A DNA stretch of 64,000 nt from positions 40,336,501 to 40,400,500 of the forward strand of contig NC_056752.1 in assembly GCF_018687715.1 (NCBI RefSeq), in the 5' to 3' direction. The number at the start of each line of letters is the position of its first letter. The first letter of the stretch is position 1. Of this stretch, positions 46,791 to 59,074 are shown in pieces. The notes under the pieces are model-generated. The model had not been told where the DNA came from. It saw nothing but the letters and a program-made list of their open reading frames with translations, and did not search any database. Both the position numbers and the translations under genes were made by a program. The DNA comes from Carya illinoinensis (taxonomy: Eukaryota; Streptophyta; Magnoliopsida; Fagales; Juglandaceae).

Positions 46791-48026
46791 CTCATTAAGA
46801 ACATCGAAAGAAAATACGAGCCATTTGATGAAGCGAGTGAGAGATCAAATGATACAATAGAATTTCGGTTCTATAGATGAAATCTGTGTTAAGATTGTGA
46901 GAATGTGAATGCTAGCAATATGCGTATTTATAGAGGAAAAAGTTACCGTTACATATAAGACAAAAAATGTTACCGTTTGAGAGAAGAAAAAAAAGTTACC
47001 ATTGGAAAAAAAATAAAAAATGTTACCGTTTGAAAAAAGACAAAAAATATTATCGTTAAAAAAAGTAACAAAAAATTTTATCCCAATACTTGACTACGGT
47101 TCCCATTACTGAAATTGATAAAGAGTACTAAATAAAAAAAATGCCCCATCACATTAGAAAATGCACTAACTAAAAATAAAAAATTATTATTTTTATAATA
47201 TAAATTTCAATTTGAAAAAAAATACTGTATTAGATATCAAAATTATATAAATATTTAGTAGAAAATGATATTTGAAAAAAAGATAATAAGACAAAAAAGT
47301 TAGTAGTTAAGATTGTAAATGGAAGAGAGAGAAAAAAGTAATAAAAAAATAGAGAAATATTATTTAATAGAATAGAGATAGAGATGGGAAATGAGATGTA
47401 GAAGGTTTTTAAAAGATGAATAAAATTTATAGATAAATTTAAGGAAATGTGATTTTGAGTTAAATTATAGGAATGAGGATGAGGAACCGGATGAGATGTT
47501 CTTAGAGCGACAATAACTTATTGTTAAGTCTAAAATTTAGTTAGAATGTCTTTTTTTTTTTGTCATAATATCAATTTTTAGTTAAATAAATTTCAATATC
47601 ATCTTAAATGTAAAATAATAATATTATATTATATATTTTAATAATATTTGATTAATTTTTTTTTATATTTTATAAATACACTACATATATTAATTAATAA
47701 TTTTATTAAAAAATAAAGTGTGGTAATTTATTTCAACGTGGTAATTTATTTCAATGTGATGAAGATAAATGAAGAGGTTAATGAAAAGAATAAGTTAATT
47801 GGATAGAGATTGAATAGTAATTCTTTAATAATGGAGAGCTCCCTTAATTTACTGTAACTCAAGTGTTGAGTTTTAGACTTTTGGCTAGTCTAATGTAGAA
47901 GCTTTTTTTCACATCTAGCTAAAGTTTATATTTGCATTGGCATTTGGTTAGGCCATTGCCAATGCTCTTATCAAGTAATTGAATTTCTTGAATTGATTCA
48001 ATGATTTGGAATTTTGGATATACAGT

Positions 48027-48222
48027 GAGGTGATATGAGATGAGATGATTTTAAATAAAAGTTAAAATTTTAATAAAATATTATTAGAATATTATTTTTT
48101 AATATTATTATTCTTTTGAGATTTGAAAAAATTGAATTGTTTATTATATTTTATGTGAAAAATTGTAAAAATTGTAATAATGAGATGAGATAAAAATACT
48201 TTTACTATCCAAACAGAGTTAA
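48027..48222. mobile_element. GATGAG-type MITE (family A)
   Basis: GGTGATATGAGATGAGATGA at the left and GTAATAATGAGATGAGATAA, CTATCCAAACAGAG at the right, with AAAATATTATTAGAATATTA and TTTATTATATTTTATGTGAA between. The cleanest copy in the window. Confidence 0.7.
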
Positions 48223-48254
48223 TTAAGGAAATTTTGTTTTTTGAAAAAATTAAG

Positions 48255-48765
48255 GGAATGTTTGTGCAACGAAATGAAATGAATTTTATGAATACTAATC
48301 AAATAGTTTGAATTAAGATATTTTAATACTGTTTTTGTTTTGAAATAATTTGAAAAACTTGTATTATATTTTGTGTTTTGTCTAGAGTTTAGAAAATTAT
48401 AATGATTAGATTAAAAAAAATTAAAAATTTGGAATTAAAAATATTTTATATTTAATTAATATTTAAAAAGAAAATTATGATAAATTTTTGAGATGAAATA
48501 AACTTGTCTTCCCAAAGATGACATAACTTATGCTGAGCCTCATATCCCTGTATATTCCTATTGATCATGCTATATCTCTAAAGGCTGTACATTAATCGTC
48601 ATAATAAATTAAGACATTGTTTGAACAGTAAATTAAGATTAAAGTTGAATAAAATATTATTATTTTAATATTAAAAAATTAAATTCTTTATTATATTTTA
48701 TATAAAAAATTTTAAAAATTATAAAAATGAGATAAAATGATATAATTTTAATAAAAATGTTTTAG
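48255..48765. mobile_element. Two further degenerate family A MITE copies
   Basis: 48255-48510 begins at GAATGTTTGTGCAACGAAAT and 48608-48765 at AAGACATTGTTTGAACAGTA. Both carry the AAAATTATAATGATTAGA or ATTATATTTTATATAAAAAA core in degraded form. Confidence 0.5.
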
Positions 48766-48768
48766 GAC

Positions 48769-48905
48769 CCGAATTTAGGTCCAGAAAGCTTTTTTTTTTT
48801 ATTTAGTGATTAATAAAGTGTTTTTTAGTAATATTTTTAATTTTTTTAATATTTAAGAATAAAAAAAATATTTTACCTTATTTGGTGGCGTTTCGGGCAT
48901 TCCTC
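48769..48905. repeat. Relative of the 40561 fold-back element
   Basis: GTGATTAATAAAGTGTTTTT and TTTTTTTAATATTTAAGAAT are variants of the conserved core. The outer ends, GGACCCGAATTTAGG and (reverse complement) GGAATGCCCGAAACG, pair only weakly. Confidence 0.45.
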
Positions 48906-49661
48906 TAAAATTAAATACTTTCACTGTGTAAGCCTAAAACTTTCGAATCAATTGTTTTAATCAAATAAATAGAAAATATTTTTAATTTAAGACGTTTTCA
49001 TTTGATTAAAACAATTTATTTTATTTTAATAGATGGATGACTTTAAGGCGAAAATTACAGTAACTATATTCTTAAAAAAGAACATAACAGATCTCTTAAA
49101 AAAAAAAAAAAAAAACAGATAGAGAGAACATGATAGGAAAGGTCCTAACCCGAAACAATCCGCATCCTAATATTCTATTAAAGCAGCCAGTCGGAGAGAC
49201 GCTGTATAGATGCAAGTCAAATTAGCTCCGTACCCCACTCCTCTTCCGGGACAAAGATCCTAGTTATTCCGCCTCTCTTTCCAAAGATATTTATAATGGC
49301 GGCTCTTCTCTCTCTTTCCTCATTCCCTCTTTTCAGGTACGTTTCTTCCCTCCTGCTCTTCAATCTGGTTTCTGTATTAATTTATATCTGTTTTGTAGTT
49401 TTGCCTTTACATCGTGAAAACCCTATCTCTTTTGTTTGCCTTCTTGAGAATTTACCTCTTGTTTTTTTTCGTCACAATTTTCTTTCTTCTTTAGCGCAAT
49501 CATCATTCTCCTCTGTTCTCTAGAGATGCGCGTGTGTGCGTGATTGTCTAGGTTGGAGGGAGAGTCAGGACTATGTATGTATGTATGTATTTTTTGAGCG
49601 TCTGCTTATGAAATATATATTTAGGTTATAGACTGACCTGAAGAAGGGGGATTGTTTGGGA

Positions 49662-52473
49662 ATGGAGGAGCCGGGGCAGCTGAAACGGGCAGCGATAGAT
49701 GCTACAGCGGGGGCAATCGCTGGTGGTATATCACGGACGGTTACGTCGCCGCTTGACGTAATTAAGATCAGATTTCAGGTCATATTTTTATTTTTTAGTT
49801 TCATATCGCTTATAAAAAAAATTAGAATCATATCTCTTTTATTTTATGCGGTCAATGCATTATTGAATAAAATGTTGGAAATTGAGCCTTGCATTCTGCT
49901 GCATTTTGAATTTCTCTTCCATATTGTCTTGATTTCTACGGAATTTGCGGGCCTTTTGGGAATCTAGTTTTTAGTATTATGGGAAAAAAAAAAAAAAAGA
50001 CTGTTGTGTTCCTTATGTTATAACTATTATTGGACGATAATGGATCACGTACATTGTGTTATAATTTGTGTAACTACTCAACCTTAATTGGCTAAGATTT
50101 TGATCACAAGGCAAGCTCCACTTCTTTGATGTGTTAGGACCTCCATTTAGGTATGACTTGTCATTTTCTTTCCAAGTTGGCAAAAGTTAGTTCGGCTTTC
50201 TGGGACAATGAAGGGGAAGGATCTATAGTCTCTCTTGCTGGAATGTGAAAAACATTTGTGCCTCAAAATACAAATGAGATGGTTGATCTGGTGATGTATA
50301 TCATTATGTTCATACGACAAGTTTGTGTACAAGATTGTCGGCTGAGGCATATCTAGATCTTAAAGGCTGGTTGTTTAGTAGAGTAAATGTTTGTTGACAT
50401 CTGTTTACAGGTCCAAATCGAGCCGACGTCTTCTTGGGCAGTGGTTCGGAGCAATTTGTCTGGAACATCAAAATACACTGGAATGTTCCAAGCAACAAAG
50501 GATATATTTAGGGAGGAAGGCTTAGCGGTATGATGACTCATTTCCTTTTTATCCATGTTAGATGTTTTCTTCTGTCAGTTTGTGTTGGCAATCATTTGTT
50601 TCCTATTTTCTATGTTGTTTTTTGTTCTATGTAGGCTCTTTCCATTCACAATTAAGATCTAGGTCAACAGGAAATTCCAATCTACGAATTTTAGAAAGGT
50701 TTATGCTGCAGATTTTGTTGAACTATGGGTTAGAAACTTTATTGTCACAAGATGTTAGCACATATTTTTCTGATTTAATTCCCTTAAAGTGCTGATATTC
50801 CTTGGTTTCCAGATTTCATCAAAGTAGACTATTCTGCAAAAAAGTGAGCTGTGTGAAGTGAAATATTATTTCTTTTATTCCTGAGTTGATAGCTTCCTGC
50901 ACTTCTGTTTCTGGGTACCTGGTTCACAATGTTAAGACTTGCCATACATATGCACATAGTTGGGTAGTAAATGTAAATCAAATATTTTCTGCAATTTATA
51001 AAGTCTCGTAGTAGATGTTTGAAGACACTTGTCAAAAAAGATGTTTGATGATAATGCAGTGTATACAATTCTGCTCCTGTTTTCACTGGGTGGATGGGTT
51101 AACACACTAACACTGCTTTAGGAAATTTCTTTTGAATTTTTATTTCAAAGCCAGGGTTAGATGAAGTTAACCTTTTTCCATAGCTTAGCAAGTTAATTAC
51201 TCATGACAGGGTTTTTGGCGTGGAAATGTCCCAGCTTTACTTATGGTTATGCCTTATACGGCCATACAATTTACTGTGCTACACAAATTTAAAACATTTG
51301 CTGCTGGTTCTTCCAAGACAGGTATCTGTGAGAACTTTCTCAAATTAGATTGTAATCTTTTGTTTTATTCATTGGCAGTCTATACATAGAATTATGAATT
51401 CAAGACTGATTGATTTCTTGATACTCTTCTTTGGTTGATTTTTATTAAATGGGAGCTCCTATATCTTAACCCTAAACAATGCAGTGTTGAATTGTTTATT
51501 TTTGTAACTTTCTATTTGGCATGGTTGCCATTAGTTTATTTAAGTTTTTGTACTTGTCTATGTTTGTAATTATAGTACCGTTCATAAAAATTTATTGAAT
51601 CCTTATCCAGTTTAAGGATGCTAAAGGTTTAACTGCTTAGTAGATAATTAAACCTTTAGCTTTCTGCTATTTCTAATTCTCTTATAAGTCAGAGCCTGGT
51701 TGTTGCAGAGGATCACGTCCAATTGAGTCCTTATCTGTCCTATGTCAGTGGAGCCTTAGCAGGGTGTGCAGCCACTGTTGGATCTTATCCCTTTGATCTT
51801 GTACGAACCATATTAGCTTCACAGGGTGAACCGAAGGTATAAATTTTGAGTAGACACATGAAGTGATCTCATTTTGTGTTTTAAACTGGATTTCCTTAAG
51901 CATATTTCATTCTGTGAACTTAGGAATCACTCAATTAATAGAACATTACTTCATTCGATTTTTTTTATTTACTCCTGCAGTTACAAAGTTATGCATATTA
52001 GTCAAGTTTTTATCTGGCAAATCTTGTGCCATGGCTTTACCACAAACAAGCTGGTGCACAGATTCTATAGAGCTTGATTATGGGAAGAAAAGAATTAGAA
52101 AAGAAATGCACTATGTGTCTTGACTTTGAACTTATTTGTGGGTTGAGATCATATATGATGTCTCTTTGTAATGAATGTGATGCTCTAAATCAACAATAAT
52201 TATATTTACTCTTCTTTGTATGGATGTGCCAAATGCAGAGTACTATCCATGACTGTCTTCTTTGTATGGATGTGCCCAATGCACAGATTACCATCTATGA
52301 ATTTGTTGAGATGTCACTACCTTTAATGGAGACACAGTGGTTTTCCATTATATGTGGAAGTTAGGATATGTGGGCTGGGATTCTCTTGCCTTTCTGAGGT
52401 ATTTTTGTTCACAGAGCTTGGCAGCTCAATGTAGGTGAATGTTTTTTTTTTTTTTTTTTAATTTTATTATACT

Positions 52474-52558
<85 letters not shown>

Positions 52559-53981
52559 CAAGGGGCTTGTCTATGGAAGTGAAAAATGTCTCTGTTTAAA
52601 ACACATAGAGCTTTCATTACAAAGAAGAATGTAATTTTTTTGGCTCTTGGAAATGCCCATGGCTTCACATGTCTCATTCAAGTGGTCACCACCTTTTAAT
52701 ACTTGTTTTCTGCAAAAATACTAATTTGTGAAAAGCCCATTGAGCTTATTTATTTGATACTGGCTTGTTAATATATGCCGACATATAGGTGTATCCAACC
52801 ATGAGGTCTGCGTTTGTTGATATAGTTGCAAATCGTGGCTTCCGAGGGTTATATGCTGGATTGTCACCAACACTGGTTGAGATTATTCCTTATGCTGGTC
52901 TGCAATTTGGCACCTATGATACATTTAAGCGATGGTCTATGGTAAGATTCTAGTCCTCTAGTCCTCTTTTTCTTGATTACCGATCAAAAAAAAAAGATTC
53001 TAGTCCTCTTTTCCAATAAAAAGTTCTTAACTCAAACGTAGGTTTTATGTGTTTGCTTGTTCCATCTCATAGACAACGTAATCATTGAGAATGAGGAACA
53101 TCTATCTCATATGTTTAGATAATATAATATTTCATTGCCTGCATTCAATTACTAGCCAGTTTAGAGAGCCATCATGATTTCTACTCATACGAGTTGGTTT
53201 TTAACCTGGTACATTTTACTTCATCCAATGTAGGCCTGGAACAGGTATAGAGCTGCGAATTCAAGCTTAATTGATACAGAAAATGGACTTTCAAGCTTTC
53301 AGCTTTTCCTCTGTGGATTGGCCGCAGGGACTTGTGCGAAACTTGTCTGTCATCCACTTGATGTGGTCAAGAAAAGATTCCAGGTAGATCTCTAGCATTC
53401 TTGAAATCTCAGTTATAGCATTATGATCCTGTTAGTTCTTTATCTCATTTTGGGCAAGTACTGTTAGGTTCTTCTAAATGTTATAAATTAACTGCACCTA
53501 CCACCAAATTGTTCCTGCAATCACCTGGATGATATTTGTTTTACTGTTACTTCAGAACCAAAAGTTTATTTATTAACCTTTTTGCTTCTTTTGTTGCTTT
53601 TTGTTCATAGTTCTTAGTTAAGTTACATTTAATTAATACCTGTCTAGCAATTTCAAAGAGGATTGGAAATTAGAAAGACAAGAAAACACTTAAATGGTTT
53701 TCTTGTTTCCCTCCTTGCCAACTTGGATGTTTACAGTCTTCCTTGGTTTGGGCCAAATGCAGATCGAAGGACTACCGAGGCACCCCAGATATGGTGCTCG
53801 AGTTGAGCATCATGCTTATAGAAATATGTTGCATGCAGTTCGCCAAATCTTACAGTTGGAGGGTTGGGCTGGTCTTTATAAAGGCATAGTCCCATCAACA
53901 GTCAAAGCTGCACCAGCTGGTGCTGTAACGTTTGTAGCTTATGAATACGCATCAGACTGGTTAGAGTCCATTTCGACTTGA
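49662..53981 (+). CDS. TPC: Mitochondrial thiamine diphosphate carrier
   Basis: Exons 49662-49778, 50411-50527, 51210-51321, 51709-51836, 52789-52941, 53234-53383 and 53763-53981 give 331 aa. It has three mitochondrial carrier repeats with the signatures [24 protein letters not shown] and [11 protein letters not shown], and family-typical blocks [19 protein letters not shown] and [20 protein letters not shown]. Overall it reads like plant TPC (At5g48970/At3g21390 type), which imports thiamine diphosphate across the inner mitochondrial membrane in exchange for other nucleotides. The start at 49662 fits the usual MEEP N-terminus. Another ATG at 49296 is followed by a donor-like GTACG and may mark a 5' untranslated exon. 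Intron 4 carries a (CT)40 tract. The reading frame is intact throughout. Confidence 0.95.
52474..52555. repeat. (CT)40 microsatellite in TPC intron 4
   Basis: A pure CT run of about 80 bp preceded by a T-run. It lies about 230 nt upstream of the exon 5 acceptor on the coding strand. Length polymorphism is expected. Confidence 0.95.
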
Positions 53982-55184
53982 AAGTATCCCGACTTTCGTT
54001 ACCCTTTTCATCATATTTTTTTTTTTTTTTTGTTTTTAGTCTCAATATTTTTGGTATGGAAATATTTATTACTCCTCATAGAAGTCAAGGATGGGGAAAG
54101 TATACTCATTCGATTTAGATGCAGTCAGTCATATGGCAATAGGCCATAGAGAAAATATATACTTGTAAGAGACGGCAGAAAGTGGTTGAGGCTAGGGCAA
54201 ACCTAATTTTTGGTGGCTGTATTTGAGATGTTGAATGGTAAATTTATTTTAAAAATATATCATTGGTTACGGTGGGCTGTCCTTCAGAAGTCTCTTGATG
54301 ATTTTCCGTCTTCTTGTTTGTTTGTTGGACGAATGTTTGGTAATAGCAATGGTTAATCTTCGAGTCAACGCCATTGAAATCAAGTCATCGACACGATTGG
54401 GGGCTATCATGACCTGATTTTGACATTCAACCTGATTGAAAGTGAGTGGTACTAGAAGAAGAAAAATGTTGTTGCATTTGTCTGCAATGAACAGAGCATG
54501 TCCAGATATTCTTGGATTCAGTGATCCACTTGCCCATCCTACTCAATGCTTCTCTTCCGCGATTAGAAAATTACATGGGAAGTTGGAACTAGGGAGAGAG
54601 CTAGAGAGAGATGGGGGGGTTGATGACAACATCACCATCAAGAGTTGCGATTTTCTTGCAAGACCAAAACAAGAAACCACTGCTCCATACCTAACATTAT
54701 AAACACAAGTCCTGTGATTGGACTTACCATCATCGTAGCAACTCGTGCAAAGAGATTGGAAACCGGTTCCCCAACCCTGTCCATTCAACAACAAATTCTC
54801 ATCCTGTGGGTTAATAAAATGATTAACCCATTCTGTGGGTTAATAAAATAATAAATTCTCATTTTATGGATTAATAAAATGGGTTATAAAGTTATTTTTA
54901 TTAAAAAGTAAATTTAACAGATTCTAGAAAGTTATGTCAGTTTATAAGTTTACTTTATATAATTTCTTTCTGTATGTAGCAGTTCTCTAATAAAATATGT
55001 TTAAAAGTTAAAGTGCCCAGCTTATAATGCCCTACCTACAGAATGAGATCAATTAAAATTGAGCTTGAAATTTCTAATTTATGCTTTAAATTAGGATATC
55101 TACTGTTTAATGAAAGTTTATGAAACCTTCAAAACCATCTCTTATTCAACAGAATTCTGCTGAGCAAGTGGAAGTTAAAGATCT
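53982..55184. other. Intergenic between convergent TPC and NDUFAF4-like genes
   Basis: The first about 250 bp are probably the TPC 3' untranslated region. A short repeated text (ATTCTCATCCTGTGGGTTAA, then CCATTCTGTGGGTTAATAAA) occurs at 54795-54890 in three diverged units. No gene is seen. Confidence 0.5.
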
Positions 55185-56032
55185 TCATGTATTGTTTTTA
55201 TGTTTGCTGCTATCCTCTGGAGGCAGTGATAGGGACTGCAAAATCCTTTCAACCTGTGCCATGTCAACTCGGAATTTTTCAGCAATCTGTTGGACGTTCA
55301 TAGGTCCGTCATTGTCGTCAGCTTTGCCTTGGTGCAGGAGGATGATGTGGCGCAGCTGTGCCACATTCAGACTTCCCGCAGGGACCGGTCTTTCCTCATA
55401 AGTTCCAGAATCCGGTTTTGTATTTCGCAGTTTTGGCATGGGTTTACTATACTTTTCCACCACAGATGCCTGCAACATTAGTAACAAAAACATGGAACAA
55501 ATTAACCATCCAGACCATTTACCAGCTCTGGAAGGCACTCACTGTCTTATACAATTCAATTGGTTTAGTCAAAGTGAACATGAACAAAGAGGATCCCATC
55601 CGCAGACACTGAAGAATATTGTAATTGGTTGCAGACTTCAATTTTGAAAAATACACCAAACCGAACTCTTTTGCACTAATATCAATCTCCCAAAACAAAC
55701 ATAAAAGGCTCAGTCTATTGGTAATATGTCACTTCAATGTTTAGCCTTTAACGTGTCTACAATGCCTGAAAGTACACAAACCATTTTTTTTTTTTTTAAA
55801 TCAATGCTCGATGCAAATGAGCAGCATGGAAGTGCACCATTTTTTTTTTTGATAAGTGCATGGAAGTGCACCATTGAATTTCACTAAATCAAAAAGAGAG
55901 AAATTTGAGGTTGGGGGGATTTTCTCTTAGAATCTGAGAGTTATGATAACGCCCAAGGAAAGTCTAAACATTTGTGGACAAATTACAGTGCGGGCTATAG
56001 TGTTATAAAAAAAAAATAAAAAAATAAAAAAG

Positions 56033-56063
<31 letters not shown>

Positions 56064-56879
56064 TATGCAAAGAACAGCAGTAACTACCTCTCCAATCTCA
56101 GGCTTCCCTCCAGGCTTTGACGTAATTCTACCAACCATTTGATTAAGCATGGCATCATACTTTGGATTTCGATCTTCAAGCACATTTTCGGCATTGATTC
56201 TTGAGGTTCCATCTAAAAATTGAATAAACAAAGTGTGTATTGAATTTAGCATCCTTGATCTTAATAATCATCTCATATAAGTCTATGACACACTTACTCA
56301 CCTGCAATGGCACACTTAAAAAATAAGAAGAAAAAACTGTGAGGATGAGAATTTTGAATTTGGTAGTAAGAGGAGAATTTTTAGTTTTAAGATGAATTTT
56401 AATATTATTATTTTAGAATTTGAAAAAGTTAAAGAAAAAATTAATTAATTTATTATATTTTATACAGAAATTTGAAAAAATTGTAAAGATGAGATGAGAA
56501 TTTTAAATTTAAGATGAAAATTTTGAAGGCCAAATCATACTAAAAACCTTTTTTTTTCCCCAAATTCAAAGCTCAATCTGAATTCCAGAACAAGAAACAG
56601 CTTATAGTAGTTGAAATCGAATACACCACCAACCAAATCCCCCTCAAACTCCGCATTCCATAAAATGATCACAAAAAAGGCGCGCATAACCTCAAGCTCA
56701 CCAGAATGATCAAGAGCGCCATGGTCGCCGGTCTTCGATATATTCAGATCGTCGCTGGGGCCCACTATCGGTGATCGCCTGTCGACGACGCTATTAGATT
56801 TTGACGAGGTGGACGGCATCGGATCGATACTAGAAGATGTACGGATTCTTCCAGATGCTCGACGGAAGGCCTGACCCAT
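55185..56879 (-). CDS. Probable NDUFAF4-like complex I assembly factor
   Basis: Exons 56879-56702, 56212-56088 and 55469-55185 give 195 aa. The N-terminus is MGQAFRRASGRIR, then a Ser-rich stretch, LEDRNPKYDAMLNQMVGRI in the middle, and GPMNVQQIAEKFRVDMAQVE, LSLPPEDSSK at the end. The start MG (possible myristoylation site), the length and the AEK....D...V..LL/ILQ....PPED ending resemble human NDUFAF4 (HRPAP20), a mitochondrial complex I assembly factor. The similarity is by eye and moderate, so the function is inference. Donor GTGAGC at 56701 was chosen because it alone keeps phase. Intron 2 contains (GAA)n at about 56031-56062 and intron 1 a family A MITE at 56385-56520. Confidence 0.75.
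56031..56062. repeat. (GAA)n repeat in intron 2 of the NDUFAF4-like gene
   Basis: About ten AAG units on the plus strand, TTC on the coding strand, lying just inside the intron after the exon 2 donor. Confidence 0.85.
56385..56520. mobile_element. Family A MITE remnant in intron 1 of the NDUFAF4-like gene
   Basis: GATGAATTTTAATATTATTA, TTTATTATATTTTATACAGA and AAAGATGAGATGAGAATTTT match the family A pattern. Confidence 0.5.
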
Positions 56880-57126
56880 TCCTTTTTCACATAACGCAAA
56901 CTCTAGGTTCCAAATTTCCAATTTTGGAACGAAGAAGAAAACTGACTATGGAGGACAGACCGTGCCCACACTGCAATATCCGGACCACGTGGCTCGTTGC
57001 CTTGTTTAAGATTCTCCTCATTCATTGCTTCTTAGATTGATAGAATCAGATACTCTGTCTCATCGTCAGTGACATAAAATAATTAAAAAATATATATTTA
57101 TTTATTGTTATAAAACTATCGAAAGG

Positions 57127-57880
57127 AGAGAGAGATAGAACTCAGAGAAGTTATGAAACTTATGAATTTCTTAAAGAATTCAACGATATATATAGGCGTA
57201 CAAAGGGAACTATGCAAGTTACTATGCAGTACTATGCTGGTACTGTGCATATTTACTATGCAGTACTATGCACTGTGCGATGTCGGCCATTTACTATGCC
57301 AGTTACTATGCAGTACTATGCTGGCACTATGCGCACTGTGCGATGTCGGCCATTTACTATGCTAGTTACTATGCAGTACTATGCTGGCACTATGCACACT
57401 GTGCGATGTCGGCCATTTACTATGCCAGTTACTATGCAGTACTATGCTGGCACTATGCACTAGAGAGAGATAGAACTCAGAGAAGTTATGAAACTTATAA
57501 ATTTCTTAAAGAATTCAACGATATATATAGGCGTACAAAGGGAACTATGCAAGTTACTATGCAGTACTATGCTGGTACTGTGCATATTTACTATGCAGTA
57601 GGCGTACAAAGGGAACTATGCAAGTTACTATGCAGTACTATGCTGGTACTGTGCATATTTACTATGCAGTACTATGCACTGTGCGATGTCGGCCATTTAC
57701 TATGCCAGTTACTATGCAGTACTATGCTGGCACTATGCGCACTGTGCGATGTCGGCCATGTACTATGCCAGTTACTATGCAGTACTATGCTGGCACTATG
57801 CACACTGTGCGATGTCGGCCATTTACTATGCCAGTTACTATGCAGTACTATGCTGGCACTATGCACTGTGCATTTGACGG
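57127..57880. repeat. Nested 63-bp tandem repeat with larger duplications
   Basis: The inner unit is 63 bp and contains TTACTATGC, CAGTACTATGCTGG, CACTGTGCGATGTCGGCCAT. It occurs about three times in 57290-57463 and again in 57700-57863. A leader with GAACTCAGAGAAGTTATGAA is present at about 57138 and 57472, and GGCGTACAAAGGGAACTATG at 57194, 57530 and 57601. Segment 57194-57455 is nearly identical to 57601-57862. Since 63 is a multiple of three, all frames stay open, which creates long false reading frames. Confidence 0.9.
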
Positions 57881-59074
57881 CTAGCTCAAGGTGGTCATAC
57901 AATTTTACAATGTTATTTTACAACATTTATTAATTATTTGATAGAATTTTCATCTTCTCCTCCCCCATGCATGGTACTGCAGGGAGCAGGGACCTATTGA
58001 AAAAAGGAAAATTTTTATTATCTTTACATCATACTACACACCATTTTTTATTTTTTATTTTTTTTCTTATTAAATATATGATATATGAATAATAAGTAAA
58101 AAATTTCTTTAATTTAATAAAAATAAAACAAAATAAATAAAAATAAAAATTACAAATGTATCCATTCGTTAAATATTCATTAAATATATCCTTAATTTTC
58201 CCCCTAGTCAATCATTTGGTAACAAAACAATAATTTCATCATCATTAATTTAGTAACATTTGTCATATTTATATTCAAGGTCATGAAATTCTTAAATCAC
58301 GTGATTACCCACCATTACCAAAATCTGGATCACGTGCTTAACAGTCTCAGTTTAGCAAGTAGGTCCAGGCAAATACAGTCCAAATGTATTATAGCTTACT
58401 AACTAGAAATCATGATTAAAACAAATCATCATAATTAATATGTTATCATTTTAATTGTCGAATAAAATACTCAAATCAATAGGGCATTGCATAGATTATA
58501 ACACATTTTGGAGTATCATAATGTTGACACGAAAACACGAGGAACCAGGCACTGTGGATAACTATTATCAGTTATCTTGGGGAGCACAGGTGCCAGAAAC
58601 ATGCTCAGAAATTGAGCAATGAATCAATGACATGTATTCTGGTCGAGAATGGAGACAACTAATAACTAAGAATAGCCCCTGAAAGGTGAAGTCCATAGAA
58701 AATGGAGCTTTAATTCCGAGACAAGTTGGAATGACAGGCACCTATTACTCTCACCTCTGTTTTCCTGATTCTCAGTGCCTCCTACCACAGGAGCTTTGTC
58801 TAATGAAAACAGCCACATGGAAAGAAGACTAGGAGTATATTTCGTTTGTGAATTTTAACTGAGGCCCCAAATGCTGAACCAGTTAGAAGAGTGAAAGAAC
58901 TGCTTGCTCATTGGGATGACGGGTCATTATTGCAGTTGAATGAATTGGGTATACTTCAGAGCTCGTGAAAACAACAAAGAATGACGGAAGTCATATTCTC
59001 ATGTTGTCACTAAGTGACATCTCAGCAGCTAAACAGTCCAGAAACCAGAGGCATTGATCCCCTTTTCCCTTGAG
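57881..59074. other. Intergenic, 3' flank of the SANT gene
   Basis: No gene is seen. 58030-58200 is A/T-rich. About 58540-59074 has gene-like composition without an open frame and may be the 3' untranslated region of the ELM2/SANT gene. Confidence 0.5.

Larger units (their letters stand above)
42626..47501. mobile_element. PIF/Harbinger transposon, 4.9 kb, inactive
   Basis: Terminal inverted repeats are GAGCATCCTCATCCGG at the left and, read in reverse complement, GAACATCTCATCCGG at the right. Flanking TTA at 42623-42625 and 47502-47504 is the exact 3-bp TTA target duplication of PIF/Harbinger. It carries two convergent genes, a Myb/NAM-associated type ORF1 remnant (+) and a DDE transposase remnant (-). 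Both are broken, so it cannot move on its own. A 50-bp tandem repeat has grown inside it. The well-kept TIRs and target duplication indicate a fairly young insertion. Confidence 0.92.
47505..49295. other. Intergenic with three MITE copies
   Basis: No gene is seen. Family A copies lie at 48027-48222, 48255-48510 and 48608-48765, and a relative of the 40561 fold-back core at about 48770-48900. About 49190-49661 is the promoter and leader of the carrier gene. Confidence 0.55.

Noticed and set aside
42626..47501. The Harbinger-derived frames as a domesticated host gene
   Set aside because: Stops, a frameshift in ORF1 and loss of the catalytic Glu, together with intact TTA duplications and TIRs, fit a dead transposon better than a domesticated gene, which normally loses its ends and keeps its frame.
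49296..49523. Frame starting MAALLSLSSFPLF upstream of the carrier
   Set aside because: It probably lies in a 5' untranslated exon followed by a GTACG donor. The carrier family starts at the ATG at 49662.
57268..57933. 221-codon open frame on the plus strand
   Set aside because: It is created by the 63-bp tandem repeat, whose length keeps every frame open. The translation is just the same Tyr/Cys-rich unit repeated, and other frames are equally open.
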